Source: Gammaproteobacteria bacterium UBA6968 (GTDB lineage Bacteria; Pseudomonadota; Gammaproteobacteria; Pseudomonadales; Azotimanducaceae). Taken from it: a DNA stretch of 13,262 nt. Location: NCBI GenBank assembly GCA_002450255.1, contig DJYW01000068.1, positions 14,826 to 28,087 on the forward strand, given 5' to 3'. The notes beneath the pieces are model-generated. The model ran no database searches. It was given only the letters and a program-made list of their open reading frames with translations, and was not told the DNA's origin. Positions 1 to 7,002 of this stretch are shown here, piece after piece. The position numbers and the translations under genes are program-made. How positions within the stretch are numbered: position 1 is the stretch's first letter; each line of letters opens with the position of its first letter.

Positions 1-24
1 CTTAGCAAAACGCTTAGCAAAACG
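1..24. repeat. Two tandem copies of a 12-base repeat at the left edge
   Basis: CTTAGCAAAACG occurs twice back to back (1-12 and 13-24) with no mismatch. The repeat starts exactly at the window edge, so more copies may lie outside. Read on the plus strand from base 2, it encodes an in-frame Leu-Ala-Lys-Arg doublet that continues for 20 codons to a TAG at 62-64. It may therefore be the 3' end of a plus-strand gene that enters the window. A non-coding repeat is equally possible. Confidence 0.6.
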
Positions 25-168
25 TACCTTTGCGCTAATCTTGGCACATCGCAACCAGCAATAGACGAGCGGGCTCTATAAAGCAGCGGCGCGCGTAAGG
101 ATTAGCTACTCGTCTCACTGATACTGCTTGGCCTATCCGATTCCTATGCTAAATTCTGCCTGGGCTTG
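1..168. other. Stretch before the acylase stop codon, no assigned gene
   Basis: This 168-base stretch holds the 12-base tandem repeat and possibly the last 20 codons of a plus-strand gene (base 2 to the TAG at 62-64), which would be convergent with the acylase gene. Two 7-base inverted pairs are visible: GCTAATC at 34-40 with GATTAGC at 100-106, and AGACGAG at 63-69 with CTCGTCT at 109-115. They are far apart and interleaved, so they do not form a simple hairpin. No terminator with a T-run was seen for the acylase gene. Confidence 0.4.
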
Positions 169-2361
169 CTATGGCGCCGCCGGCTTTTCTTCACCTGGGC
201 GGTAGCTTTGCTTTAAGTTTGCTTGCAAAGCCGCCTCGTCAAACAGCGGATCGTGCAGTTTCTCCTGCGCATAATCCTCAGCCTGATCCGCATAGTGGAC
301 TGAGGTGGCATCCAATGTGGCGCTACCAAACTGGTGAATACCACCTACCGACTGAGTGCCGTCGGGAGACCATTCCACGATGTAATAAAGCCCATCACCA
401 GCCACATTGGTCAAAAACTTGTCGTCTCCCTGCACCCGACCGTAGATCGCTCGTAAAATATCCGGCCCGCCGCCGACCGGTAGATTCACAGATCCGCGCA
501 CGTGCCGATTGACTTCTCCCCACGGTGGATCGATCCGACCATGATGCGTTTGTAATCGACTGACACAGGTTGCCAACAAAGTCGTCACCTCTTCGCTGGT
601 GTCGGCGAGCCGATCATCGCGACGCTCGGCTGCAAGCAACACGCATGTTCCGAGGGCGGCGCTGGTATTCGCGACGTCCGTGCCCAAGTCCCAATCCCGC
701 AATACACGTTGGGCGGCCTGCAGCTCTGCTTCAGCAAATTCGGTCTCTGCAATTTTGTCCAAATACCGAACATAGTCGGTGCTGCGAGAATAGTATTTGT
801 CATGCTTGATCGCACTGAACTCGGCGGCCGAGATTGGCCCAAGCTCAGCAAACAGCTCCAGGCCACGGTTAGCTCGATTGGTCATATTCAGCTGAAAGCC
901 ATGACCGTAGGCGAAATCTGCCAGCTTAGGATCATCTTCAGGCGCCGTGACCCGAAACGGCGTTTGATTCGCGCTGTGCAAGTAGCCAGATGCGGGATTG
1001 ATCACTTGCGGCAGTTCATCGAATGACAACACTTCGCGCCATATCAACGAGGAGTCATCCCCCGGCAAATACTGTTCCCAATCGTAGTGTGGGTCGCGCT
1101 TCGGTGTCAGAGCGTTGTGGATAAACATGATGTTGCCTTCGCGGTCCGCATAAGCGAAATTGAAACTCGCAAACGAATGCATTGCCATCGCCTCGCGCCA
1201 TTCAGCAAAGTTGCTGGCCTGATTCATGCGGAACCATTGCTCCACTTGACGAATTTCACCCATTCCAGCGAATCGGACAGCGTAAACACCGTGATCAGTG
1301 CGCAGGGCCGGCCCATGCTCTGACACCAACACCTCACGACTAACACTCCAAGGTAAAAACCCCCACAGCGTTACCTTGAGATCCACTTCGCTGCGTTCAA
1401 AATCCCGCCACTCACCATCCAAACGATATTGGTTCGGGTCGTCCGGGTTGATTTCCAATACAAAGATATCGACTAGATCCGGATTATTGACCGTCGCGCC
1501 CCAGGCCGTATTTTCAGTGAACCCGACGCTGATATTGGGGCTGCCGGGAAACAGACCACCCATGACGTTAAGACCGGTTCGACTTTGAATATGCGCCTCA
1601 TACCAAGCTACCGGCCCGGTGGTAGGCTGATGCGAATTAATCGCCAAACGCGTCGCGCCATCGGTTGCAAAATGCGGTGCCACAGCGAAAGCGTTAGAAC
1701 CCATTGGCAAACCCTGCCAGGTTACCTCATCTGCTGCCGCCGCTATTCCTGGTAGCGTTTGCAAGGGCTTGCGGGGCGCGTCTGAACGCTCGCTCACAGG
1801 GTGTTGGCGAGTCGCCTTATAGAGGTCGCGCACATCGCCTTCAAACCCGTAAAACATAAGATGCCGCAGCACAAAACCTGCTACCACATCTTGCGGCGTC
1901 ACCGGTAACTTACGCGCATCCACCTCTGCTGGATGCAGCGCAGCATAGTAATTCAGACCGTCGGCAAAGGCTGCCACATAGGCGCGTACATCTGCAGAAA
2001 GATCTTTCTCATAACGATCGTCCAACAAATCCCATATACCCAGCCACTTCACCAGGTAATCGGTTGCTGCGCCGTCAGGGCCTGCAAACACCCCATTGTT
2101 GCCTCGATAAAAAGGCATGGCCTCTTCGATCAGCGCCCAGTTGTCTTCGGCCTGGGCGTAGGCAAATCCAAAGGCGGTGTCGACATCCGTTGCGCCCAGT
2201 ACATGCGGTACACCACGGACGTCGCGACGAATCACCACGTCATATTGCTCGCCAAGTTCAAAATAAGATGCCGCCTGGAAGGTTGTAGATTGACAGCCGC
2301 TTAGCAGCGCGCAGACCCCCAGTAAGGCTACGCTCAATATTCGCACGCCAATAACTTGCAT
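169..2361 (-). CDS. Penicillin/AHL acylase family Ntn-hydrolase, predicted lipoprotein
   Basis: This 730-residue protein is a member of the penicillin acylase (N-terminal nucleophile hydrolase) family, whose enzymes hydrolyse amide bonds of acylated substrates such as acyl-homoserine lactones, aculeacin A or siderophore precursors. Residues 1-23 form a lipoprotein signal with lipobox Leu-Ser-Gly-Cys (Cys23). Gln follows the Cys, which suggests outer-membrane sorting. The alpha region is about 24-221. The self-cleavage site is Gly221-Ser222 in the motif GSNAFAV, so Ser222 would become the free N-terminal nucleophile. Counting from it, His244 and Val291 fall at beta23 and beta70, as in PvdQ, and Asn465 in SANQTP is the likely oxyanion-hole residue. 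The length fits a full alpha-linker-beta precursor. A GGCGGAT sequence lies 6 bases upstream of the ATG and supports the start. The family and catalytic residues are well supported, but the natural substrate cannot be read from the sequence. Quorum quenching and siderophore maturation are only two possibilities. Confidence 0.92.
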   Translation of the reverse strand: MQVIGVRILSVALLGVCALLSGCQSTTFQAASYFELGEQYDVVIRRDVRGVPHVLGATDVDTAFGFAYAQAEDNWALIEEAMPFYRGNNGVFAGPDGAATDYLVKWLGIWDLLDDRYEKDLSADVRAYVAAFADGLNYYAALHPAEVDARKLPVTPQDVVAGFVLRHLMFYGFEGDVRDLYKATRQHPVSERSDAPRKPLQTLPGIAAAADEVTWQGLPMGSNAFAVAPHFATDGATRLAINSHQPTTGPVAWYEAHIQSRTGLNVMGGLFPGSPNISVGFTENTAWGATVNNPDLVDIFVLEINPDDPNQYRLDGEWRDFERSEVDLKVTLWGFLPWSVSREVLVSEHGPALRTDHGVYAVRFAGMGEIRQVEQWFRMNQASNFAEWREAMAMHSFASFNFAYADREGNIMFIHNALTPKRDPHYDWEQYLPGDDSSLIWREVLSFDELPQVINPASGYLHSANQTPFRVTAPEDDPKLADFAYGHGFQLNMTNRANRGLELFAELGPISAAEFSAIKHDKYYSRSTDYVRYLDKIAETEFAEAELQAAQRVLRDWDLGTDVANTSAALGTCVLLAAERRDDRLADTSEEVTTLLATCVSRLQTHHGRIDPPWGEVNRHVRGSVNLPVGGGPDILRAIYGRVQGDDKFLTNVAGDGLYYIVEWSPDGTQSVGGIHQFGSATLDATSVHYADQAEDYAQEKLHDPLFDEAALQANLKQSYRPGEEKPAAP

Positions 2362-2701
2362 ATTCTTATCCGCCTTTTTTCTTAGCTTTCATTCTAATTG
2401 TCGCTGCAGCGCTTTAGCCATTTTTCGACCGGCTGCCATAGCGCCTTCCAAAAACCCGGATTGGCCCGCTCACGCGGCTCATCTTTTACCAAGCGCGCTA
2501 TTAGTGTCGCGCGCCGCGAAACGTTAGTCTGGTGTGAGGGGATTATCCAGAGGTCAATGAAACTCAACAGATTAGCCACGCAAAGCCTGCGCTATAACCA
2601 TCGGCTCGCCAGTAAATTAAGGCCGGCCACCGAGAAAGCGTCGCATACCTGTATCCCGAGGAGTCGGCAGCTGCTGTTTTAACATTTCATCAGGCTGCAA
2701 A
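2362..2701. other. Spacer between dbpA and the acylase gene
   Basis: This 340-base stretch contains the acylase leader and ribosome binding site (GGCGGAT on the minus strand, just above the ATG). It also has a possible -10 box TAGAAT on the minus strand at 2391-2396, with no good -35. A GC-only 6-base stem (GCGCGC at 2493-2498 and 2509-2514, 10-base loop) has no T-run and is not a terminator. Open frames exist on both strands, and only the 61-codon minus-strand one is mentioned separately. No RNA gene was recognised. Confidence 0.45.
2394..2579 (-). CDS. Doubtful small ORF, 61 residues, unknown
   Basis: This short open frame starts at GTG in the spacer between dbpA and the acylase gene and ends 32 bases before the acylase ATG, on the same strand. 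The product has hydrophobic residues near its start (Leu-Leu-Ser-Phe-Ile-Asp-Leu-Trp-Ile-Ile) and a basic, tryptophan-containing C-terminus (FWKALWQPVEKWLKRC). I recognise no family. The only ribosome-binding-like sequence is a weak GCAGG upstream. A 94-codon TTG-start frame overlaps it on the other strand, so this may simply be chance. It is listed because its composition looks more protein-like than the opposite frame. Confidence 0.22.
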   Translation of the reverse strand: MANLLSFIDLWIIPSHQTNVSRRATLIARLVKDEPRERANPGFWKALWQPVEKWLKRCSDN

Positions 2702-4093
2702 TCAGACCGCACCATGGACTCGCCGAGCGCGATAGGGTCGGCCTTTAATTTTATTTTTATTCAGACCACCAACCGCATGACTAAGCCAAGCCAAGTCCAC
2801 CGCCACAAACGCCACACTTTCCAGGATATCAATTTTGCCTACGGCATCACCGGGCAGACCGATGGCGCCGGTCAGGGCACCGAGAATATCACCTGGACGC
2901 AGCTTTGTTCGTCGGCCGCCATTGATTTCTAAAGTGGCAACGGTGGGTACTTGGTCTTGCGGGATCGCGACAACAGCAGCAAGGCTCAGCAGCGGCATGG
3001 CATCACAATGGGTAAACTGCTCAATTTGATGCAGCCGCGGCATCTCTCGGTCGGTAACCAAACTGATGCAACGCCCTTCGGCACCAGCGCGCCCGGCCCT
3101 GCCGCTGCGATGCACATACACCTCCGGCTGGTGCGGCAGTTCATAGTTAAACACCGCGTCTACCGCCTCAATGTCCAAACCACGCGCGGCCACATCGGTG
3201 GCAACCAGAACACGCGCCGTCCCATTAGCAAAGCAGACCAAAGTCTTGACGCGATCCACTTGTTCCAAATCACCGTGCAAGGCGACGGCGCTTAGACCGG
3301 CGCGCTGCAAGTCTCGGGTGACTTCAGCACAGTCGATTTTAGTGTTGCAAAACACCACGTTGAGCCGCCCGCCCCATTGCTTGAGCGCTTGAGTCAGAGT
3401 GCTGCTGCGATCCTGTTGGGTAACTGTTAGCCAGCCTTCGCTGAGTTTAGGCTGAGTATTCGCCTCCAACGCGTCAATATGTACAGGCTTATTTTGCAAG
3501 CGCGCGCTGACCGTTTTGACATCCGCCGGCAAGGTGGCAGAAAACAACAAGCTTTGGCAGGGCTGCGGCAGATACGCCAATATCGCATCAATTTCGTCGC
3601 TAAACCCCATGTCGAGCATCCGATCGGCCTCGTCCAGCACCAGCACACTGACCGATGCCACATTCAAAAACCCACGTTGTAAATGCTTAAGCACCCGGCC
3701 CGGCGTACCCACCACCACGTGCGCGCTGTGGCGCAGCGAATTGATTTGCGGCCCCATCGCGACACCGCCGCATAAAGTGAGCGTTTTCACATTATCCAGT
3801 TGGCGAGCGAAGCCACGCGTAGCTTCGGCAACCTGATCCGCAAGCTCGCGCGTCGGGCAGAGCACCAGCGTCTGCACGGCAAAATGCTCTAGGCGCAGCG
3901 CATTGAGGAAACCCAGTGCAAAGGCGGCAGTTTTGCCGCTGCCGGTATGCGCTTGGGCGACGACATCTTCGCCCTGCAGGATGGGCGGCAAAGCCTGCGC
4001 CTGGACCGGCGTCATGGTGTGAAAGCCCAGCGTTTCGAGACGCGAGAGCAATGCGGGTTTCAGGGATAAGGTACTAAAGTCGGTGGCTGCCAT
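2702..4093 (-). CDS. dbpA: ATP-dependent RNA helicase DbpA
   Basis: This is a DEAD-box RNA helicase of 463 residues, the usual DbpA length. DbpA is an ATPase stimulated by hairpin 92 of 23S rRNA and acts in late 50S ribosomal subunit assembly in the cytoplasm. The motifs run in order: Q-motif around Phe24-Gln31, Walker A AHTGSGKT 48-55, PTREL 80-84, TPGR 130-133, DEAD 154-157, SAT 185-187, VFCNT 247-251, ALHGDLEQ 271-278, ATDVAARGLD 298-307 and HRSGRAGR 328-335. The C-terminal RNA-binding domain specific to DbpA runs from about 388 to 458 (LEINGGRRTKLRPGDILGAL and a final KIKGRPYRARRV). The start is supported by alignment in memory with E. coli DbpA (FSTL near the N-terminus). No Shine-Dalgarno sequence precedes the ATG; instead a TATACT lies 7 bases upstream. 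The gene follows the photolyase-like gene on the same strand with a 165-base gap. Confidence 0.95.
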   Translation of the reverse strand: MAATDFSTLSLKPALLSRLETLGFHTMTPVQAQALPPILQGEDVVAQAHTGSGKTAAFALGFLNALRLEHFAVQTLVLCPTRELADQVAEATRGFARQLDNVKTLTLCGGVAMGPQINSLRHSAHVVVGTPGRVLKHLQRGFLNVASVSVLVLDEADRMLDMGFSDEIDAILAYLPQPCQSLLFSATLPADVKTVSARLQNKPVHIDALEANTQPKLSEGWLTVTQQDRSSTLTQALKQWGGRLNVVFCNTKIDCAEVTRDLQRAGLSAVALHGDLEQVDRVKTLVCFANGTARVLVATDVAARGLDIEAVDAVFNYELPHQPEVYVHRSGRAGRAGAEGRCISLVTDREMPRLHQIEQFTHCDAMPLLSLAAVVAIPQDQVPTVATLEINGGRRTKLRPGDILGALTGAIGLPGDAVGKIDILESVAFVAVDLAWLSHAVGGLNKNKIKGRPYRARRVHGAV

Positions 4094-4100
4094 GGGCGCA

Positions 4101-4106
4101 AGTATA
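4101..4106 (-). promoter_or_regulatory. Possible -10 box for leaderless dbpA transcription
   Basis: TATACT on the minus strand matches the sigma70 -10 consensus at five of six bases. It ends 7 bases before the dbpA ATG, so transcription would start at or beside the start codon. No -35-like hexamer is seen 16-18 bases upstream, and no Shine-Dalgarno sequence is present, so this is only a candidate. Confidence 0.25.
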
Positions 4107-4237
4107 CGCTGGCCAGTACAGATCGCGGGCGCTTTTAGGCCTTGTTTTTAAGATTCGCCGAGTGCGCGGGTTTCCGCAGCATTCTTCACGGCATTGCGCC
4201 CAGCTACCACTGCCTGCAGTTAGCCGGCATGGGCAAA

Positions 4238-4258
4238 CCAGGCGAAACTTCACCCTGG
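4238..4258 (-). terminator. Imperfect hairpin directly after the photolyase-like gene
   Basis: The minus strand reads CCAGG, GTGAA, GTTTCGCCTGG immediately after the TAG stop (4259-4261). CCAGG pairs with CCTGG, and GAA may pair with TTC around a very small loop with mismatches. Only three T bases follow. This is a weak candidate for a transcription end or for 3'-end stabilisation. Confidence 0.22.
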
Positions 4259-5776
4259 CTAGCGCAGTACTGTATGGGCTTCAATAAACTCTTCGGCAGC
4301 GGCAAACAGGGTTTGTTTCTTTTTAGGATCCATCTTATCGAGCGCTCGAACCATTAATCCAAGGCGCGGATTGCCAGTGAAGAAATCACGATGCAGATTG
4401 ATAAAGCGCCAGTACAAGCCATCAACAATCTGTGTCCAAGGTCCGCGTTTATAATCGCTCATTTTCAGCAAATAGTTAGAGCCGCAGATATACGGCTTGG
4501 TCGCGAAAATACCGCCATCACTGAACAAACCCATACCATAAACGTTAGGCCCCATCACCCAATTAGCGGAATCCACATAGTGCTGCATAAACCAACGATG
4601 CGCCGACTGCGGATGGATCTCGCAGAGCGTCATGAGATTCGCCAAAACCATGAGGCGTGGAATGTGATGCGACCAACCAAGCTTAAGCGCACCCTGTATC
4701 GCTGCATCCAAAGGCACTATGCCTGTTTCACCAGTGGACCAGGCCGGTCCGAAGTCGCGCTGATGATCCCAATAGTTGCGACTCGCCTGAACCGGACCAT
4801 AGTGGCGGTAGATGCCGCGAATGAATTCGCGCCAGCCAATTACCTGCCGCACGAAGCCTTCTAAACTAGCGAGGGGCACCGCATGCTCACGGGCCCGAAC
4901 CAGTACTGCATCAATTACCTGCTGCGGGGTAAGCAAACCCACGTTTAACAGCGGACTTACCGCACTGTGAAACACGGTGTCCGAGCGCTGCGTCATAGCA
5001 TCTTCATACGGACCAAACTGATCCAGACGTGAGTCGATGAATTCCAAGAGCCAGCGCTTAGCTTGCCGGTGCGTCGTCGGCCACCAAAAGGATTCGGCGC
5101 TGCCAGGATGACTGGCAAAACGCTGGCTCACGAGCGCCTGCACTGCAGCTACATTCGCCGCCGGTAGTGGCGTGGATATCTCGGGCACGGTCACGTCTTT
5201 TGGCAGTTTGCGGCGATTATCTGCATCAAAACTCCACTGCCCGCCTGTTGGCGAGCCATCTGCGTTCAGCAAAATATCCAACCGGTGACGCTGCTCTTTG
5301 TAAAAATTGGCCATCAGCGGGCGCTTTTTCAACGCCCCTTTTTTATCGGTGACAAATGCTGCGAACGCTTCGCGCGGGCATAGAAACATCGGCGAAGCCA
5401 ATTCCAAGCAAGCGATATTCTGCGCGTCCGCAAACGCTGCCATCCGCCGCGCCATAGCGCGCCCTTCAATTTCAAAATAAGCTAACTGCTCATAGTCACC
5501 GTCCTGTAACACCTGCAAGAGCTTTTCCTCATAGCTGCGCGAGTCTTCCTGCTCTAACTCAGAATAATGGACCGTATATGCTTTGGCCCGTAGCGCGTCA
5601 CGCTGCGCGCGCATCCCCGCGAGAATGAGCACAAGCTTGTGCTGGTGATACGGCACATGCTGACAAAACTCATCTTCTTCAGACATGAATACCGCATCCG
5701 CTTTAGCAACGCGTAACAGCGGTTCCGCGAAAAGCTGATTGCCCATAAGTACCAAGAGGGTTTTAGGTTCGGCCAT
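4259..5776 (-). CDS. Cryptochrome/photolyase-like flavoprotein (DPRP/FeS-BCP family) without cluster cysteines
   Basis: This 505-residue protein belongs to the deoxyribodipyrimidine-photolyase-related family, whose best-known members (Agrobacterium PhrB, Rhodobacter CryB) are bacterial (6-4) photolyases/cryptochromes with FAD, a lumazine antenna and a [4Fe-4S] cluster. The N-terminal Rossmann-like antenna domain spans roughly 1-135 (begins TLLVLMGNQL). The FAD/catalytic helical domain follows, with VIGWREFIRG 312-321, the adjacent histidines His370-His371 in WSHHIPRLM, NVYGMGLFSDGG 411-422 and KPYICGSNYLLKMSDY 427-442. The His pair corresponds to the catalytic His365/His366 of PhrB. Using the same spacing, cluster Cys350 of PhrB falls on Pro355 and Cys438/Cys441 on Lys443/Pro446, and there is no cysteine at all after Cys431. 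The [4Fe-4S] cluster is therefore probably absent. A good GGAG lies 6 bases upstream of the ATG. The gene lies 167 bases downstream of nei and is probably part of the same repair block. The exact lesion specificity is unknown. Confidence 0.9.
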   Translation of the reverse strand: MAEPKTLLVLMGNQLFAEPLLRVAKADAVFMSEEDEFCQHVPYHQHKLVLILAGMRAQRDALRAKAYTVHYSELEQEDSRSYEEKLLQVLQDGDYEQLAYFEIEGRAMARRMAAFADAQNIACLELASPMFLCPREAFAAFVTDKKGALKKRPLMANFYKEQRHRLDILLNADGSPTGGQWSFDADNRRKLPKDVTVPEISTPLPAANVAAVQALVSQRFASHPGSAESFWWPTTHRQAKRWLLEFIDSRLDQFGPYEDAMTQRSDTVFHSAVSPLLNVGLLTPQQVIDAVLVRAREHAVPLASLEGFVRQVIGWREFIRGIYRHYGPVQASRNYWDHQRDFGPAWSTGETGIVPLDAAIQGALKLGWSHHIPRLMVLANLMTLCEIHPQSAHRWFMQHYVDSANWVMGPNVYGMGLFSDGGIFATKPYICGSNYLLKMSDYKRGPWTQIVDGLYWRFINLHRDFFTGNPRLGLMVRALDKMDPKKKQTLFAAAEEFIEAHTVLR

Positions 5777-5943
5777 GACAGGCTCCAGATATAGTGCTTA
5801 ATCGTTTTTAGTGTGGTGACAGGTTCAGGTAGTCCGGCTCTCTTGCGCGTGTTGCAAGCCCGCCTAACGCTTTGGTTCGGGTCGCCGTTCGATGCTGGCT
5901 TAGCGCCAATACGATTCGGATCCAACTGTTTTTGCTTGCGCCT
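5777..5943. other. Spacer between nei and the photolyase-like gene
   Basis: This stretch holds the leader of the photolyase-like gene, with a Shine-Dalgarno GGAG on the minus strand and an A/T-rich segment (TATATC) just above it that could be part of a -10 region. No matching -35 element, no strong hairpin and no coding frame was accepted. Read-through from nei is possible, because no T-run terminator follows nei. Confidence 0.35.
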
Positions 5944-6774
5944 TCACACCCGCCTTCTGGGCTGACAGCGAGAGCACAAATACAGACGCCGAGAATTAAC
6001 TTCGATGCGTTGGACCTCGGTGCCGCAGGTGTAGCAAGGCTCACCCTGACGATCAAAGATCGCGAATCGAAATCGGCTGCGTCTAAGCCCCTCACGCTGC
6101 AAACGTTTGACGCGCTGGGGTACATTCGTGACACCGGCGGTCGCCAGCGCACGCCGTGTCAGCAATAACGTGTAACGCGACAACTCACCCAGCTTGCCTA
6201 ACGATAGATCCACGGGGCGGTCAGCAGGGTGCAACCCGCTAAAGTGCAGAATTTCCGAACGCAAGTAATTGCCTATGCCGGCGACAAAACCCTGATCCAG
6301 ATACAGTGCGCCAAGACTACGCCCTCGCCAAACCGGTGATTGCAACTGCGCCAACACATCCCGCCAATGCACCACATCATCCAGTGCATCGGGACCTAAC
6401 CGGGCCAAATATTTCTGCAGCGGCAGCTCCGCTTCGGTCAGTACTTGAATATCCGATGCGCTATACAGTAGAGCGCTATAACGCTCTGTATGAATGGCAA
6501 ATCGCAGCGTGCGCGAGGTGCGCGGTAATTTTCCCGCACGCTGAATGTACCAGCGACCATACAGCTGATTGTGGCTATACACCGTCAGTCCTTCTTCAAA
6601 ATGCGTGAGTAAGGCTTTGCCACGACTTTTTACCCAGATTACCTGCTGCCCCTGAAGGCGCGGACCAAACGGGCGCAGATGCGGTTGGCCGAATATGACC
6701 GACGTGGTTTCCTGAGCCGCTACTGCCTTATGTATTCGGTTAGCGACCCGACGTATTTCCGGTCCTTCAGGCAT
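5944..6774 (-). CDS. nei: Endonuclease VIII, DNA glycosylase/AP lyase
   Basis: Nei excises oxidised pyrimidines (thymine glycol, 5-hydroxycytosine and similar) and cleaves the abasic site by beta,delta-elimination, in the base-excision repair pathway. The 276-residue product begins MPEGPEIRRV, giving the catalytic Pro2 and Glu3 after Met removal. Lys53 lies in RGKALLTHF, and YSHNQLYG 66-73 matches E. coli Nei very closely, which separates it from Fpg. The helix-two-turn-helix region spans about 120-215 with the core GIGNYLRSEIL. The C-terminal zinc finger has Cys247, Cys250, Cys267 and Cys270, with arginines at 262-263 for the lesion-contacting loop. The start lies 2 bases after the stop of the DUF2256 gene, and a GGAG inside the end of that gene sits about 12 bases from the ATG. 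The two genes are therefore likely translated from one message. All catalytic residues are present, so the enzyme should be active. Confidence 0.95.
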   Translation of the reverse strand: MPEGPEIRRVANRIHKAVAAQETTSVIFGQPHLRPFGPRLQGQQVIWVKSRGKALLTHFEEGLTVYSHNQLYGRWYIQRAGKLPRTSRTLRFAIHTERYSALLYSASDIQVLTEAELPLQKYLARLGPDALDDVVHWRDVLAQLQSPVWRGRSLGALYLDQGFVAGIGNYLRSEILHFSGLHPADRPVDLSLGKLGELSRYTLLLTRRALATAGVTNVPQRVKRLQREGLRRSRFRFAIFDRQGEPCYTCGTEVQRIEVNSRRLYLCSRCQPRRRV

Positions 6775-6776
6775 GG

Positions 6777-6914
6777 TTACTGGGCACTCCGGCTACGCCG
6801 ACAACGTTCGGAACAATACTTCACTGCGTCCCAATCACGACGCCATTTCTTACGCCAGTCAAAGGGTCGCGAACAAACAGGACAAACTTTGCTGGGCAAG
6901 TTCTGTTTTTTCAT
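6777..6914 (-). CDS. DUF2256 small zinc-ribbon protein
   Basis: This 45-residue basic protein matches the DUF2256 family pattern: start MKKQNLPSK, then Cys11-x2-Cys14, FDWRKKW 19-25, and Cys34-x3-Cys38 in YCSERCRR. The four cysteines imply a small zinc-binding fold and the many Lys/Arg suggest nucleic-acid contact, but the function is not known. From memory, members of this family are often encoded beside cryptochrome/photolyase genes, and here the protein lies just ahead of nei and near such a gene. The frame is open further upstream to a TTG at 6998. The ATG at 6914 is preferred because the family starts there and the upstream residues look unrelated. There is no clear Shine-Dalgarno sequence before this ATG, which is unusual. 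The stop is 2 bases from the nei start, so coupling is likely. Confidence 0.85.
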   Translation of the reverse strand: MKKQNLPSKVCPVCSRPFDWRKKWRRDWDAVKYCSERCRRSRSAQ

Positions 6915-7002
6915 ACGGAGAGGTTGACCAAACTGCTGTTGAGAGCACGTGAAGGCCGCGTGCAAACCGTAAGCAAAAGGAGAGCAGACTGAAAACAAGC
7001 GG

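Noticed and set aside
2493..2514. GC-only hairpin (GCGCGC, 10-base loop, GCGCGC) as a terminator
   Set aside because: No T-run follows on either strand, and it is not placed at the end of a gene.
2398..2682. 94-codon plus-strand open frame with TTG start
   Set aside because: It has no ribosome binding site, no recognisable family and a composition like a shadow frame, and it lies opposite a slightly better minus-strand frame.
2745..2765. A/T-rich patch near the end of dbpA as a possible terminator or insertion scar
   Set aside because: It encodes the Asn-Lys-Asn-Lys-Ile-Lys linker of the DbpA RNA-binding domain in frame, so coding explains it.
6915..6998. Longer DUF2256 frame beginning at a TTG
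   Set aside because: Family members start at the internal Met, and the added residues are not conserved-looking and have no ribosome binding site.
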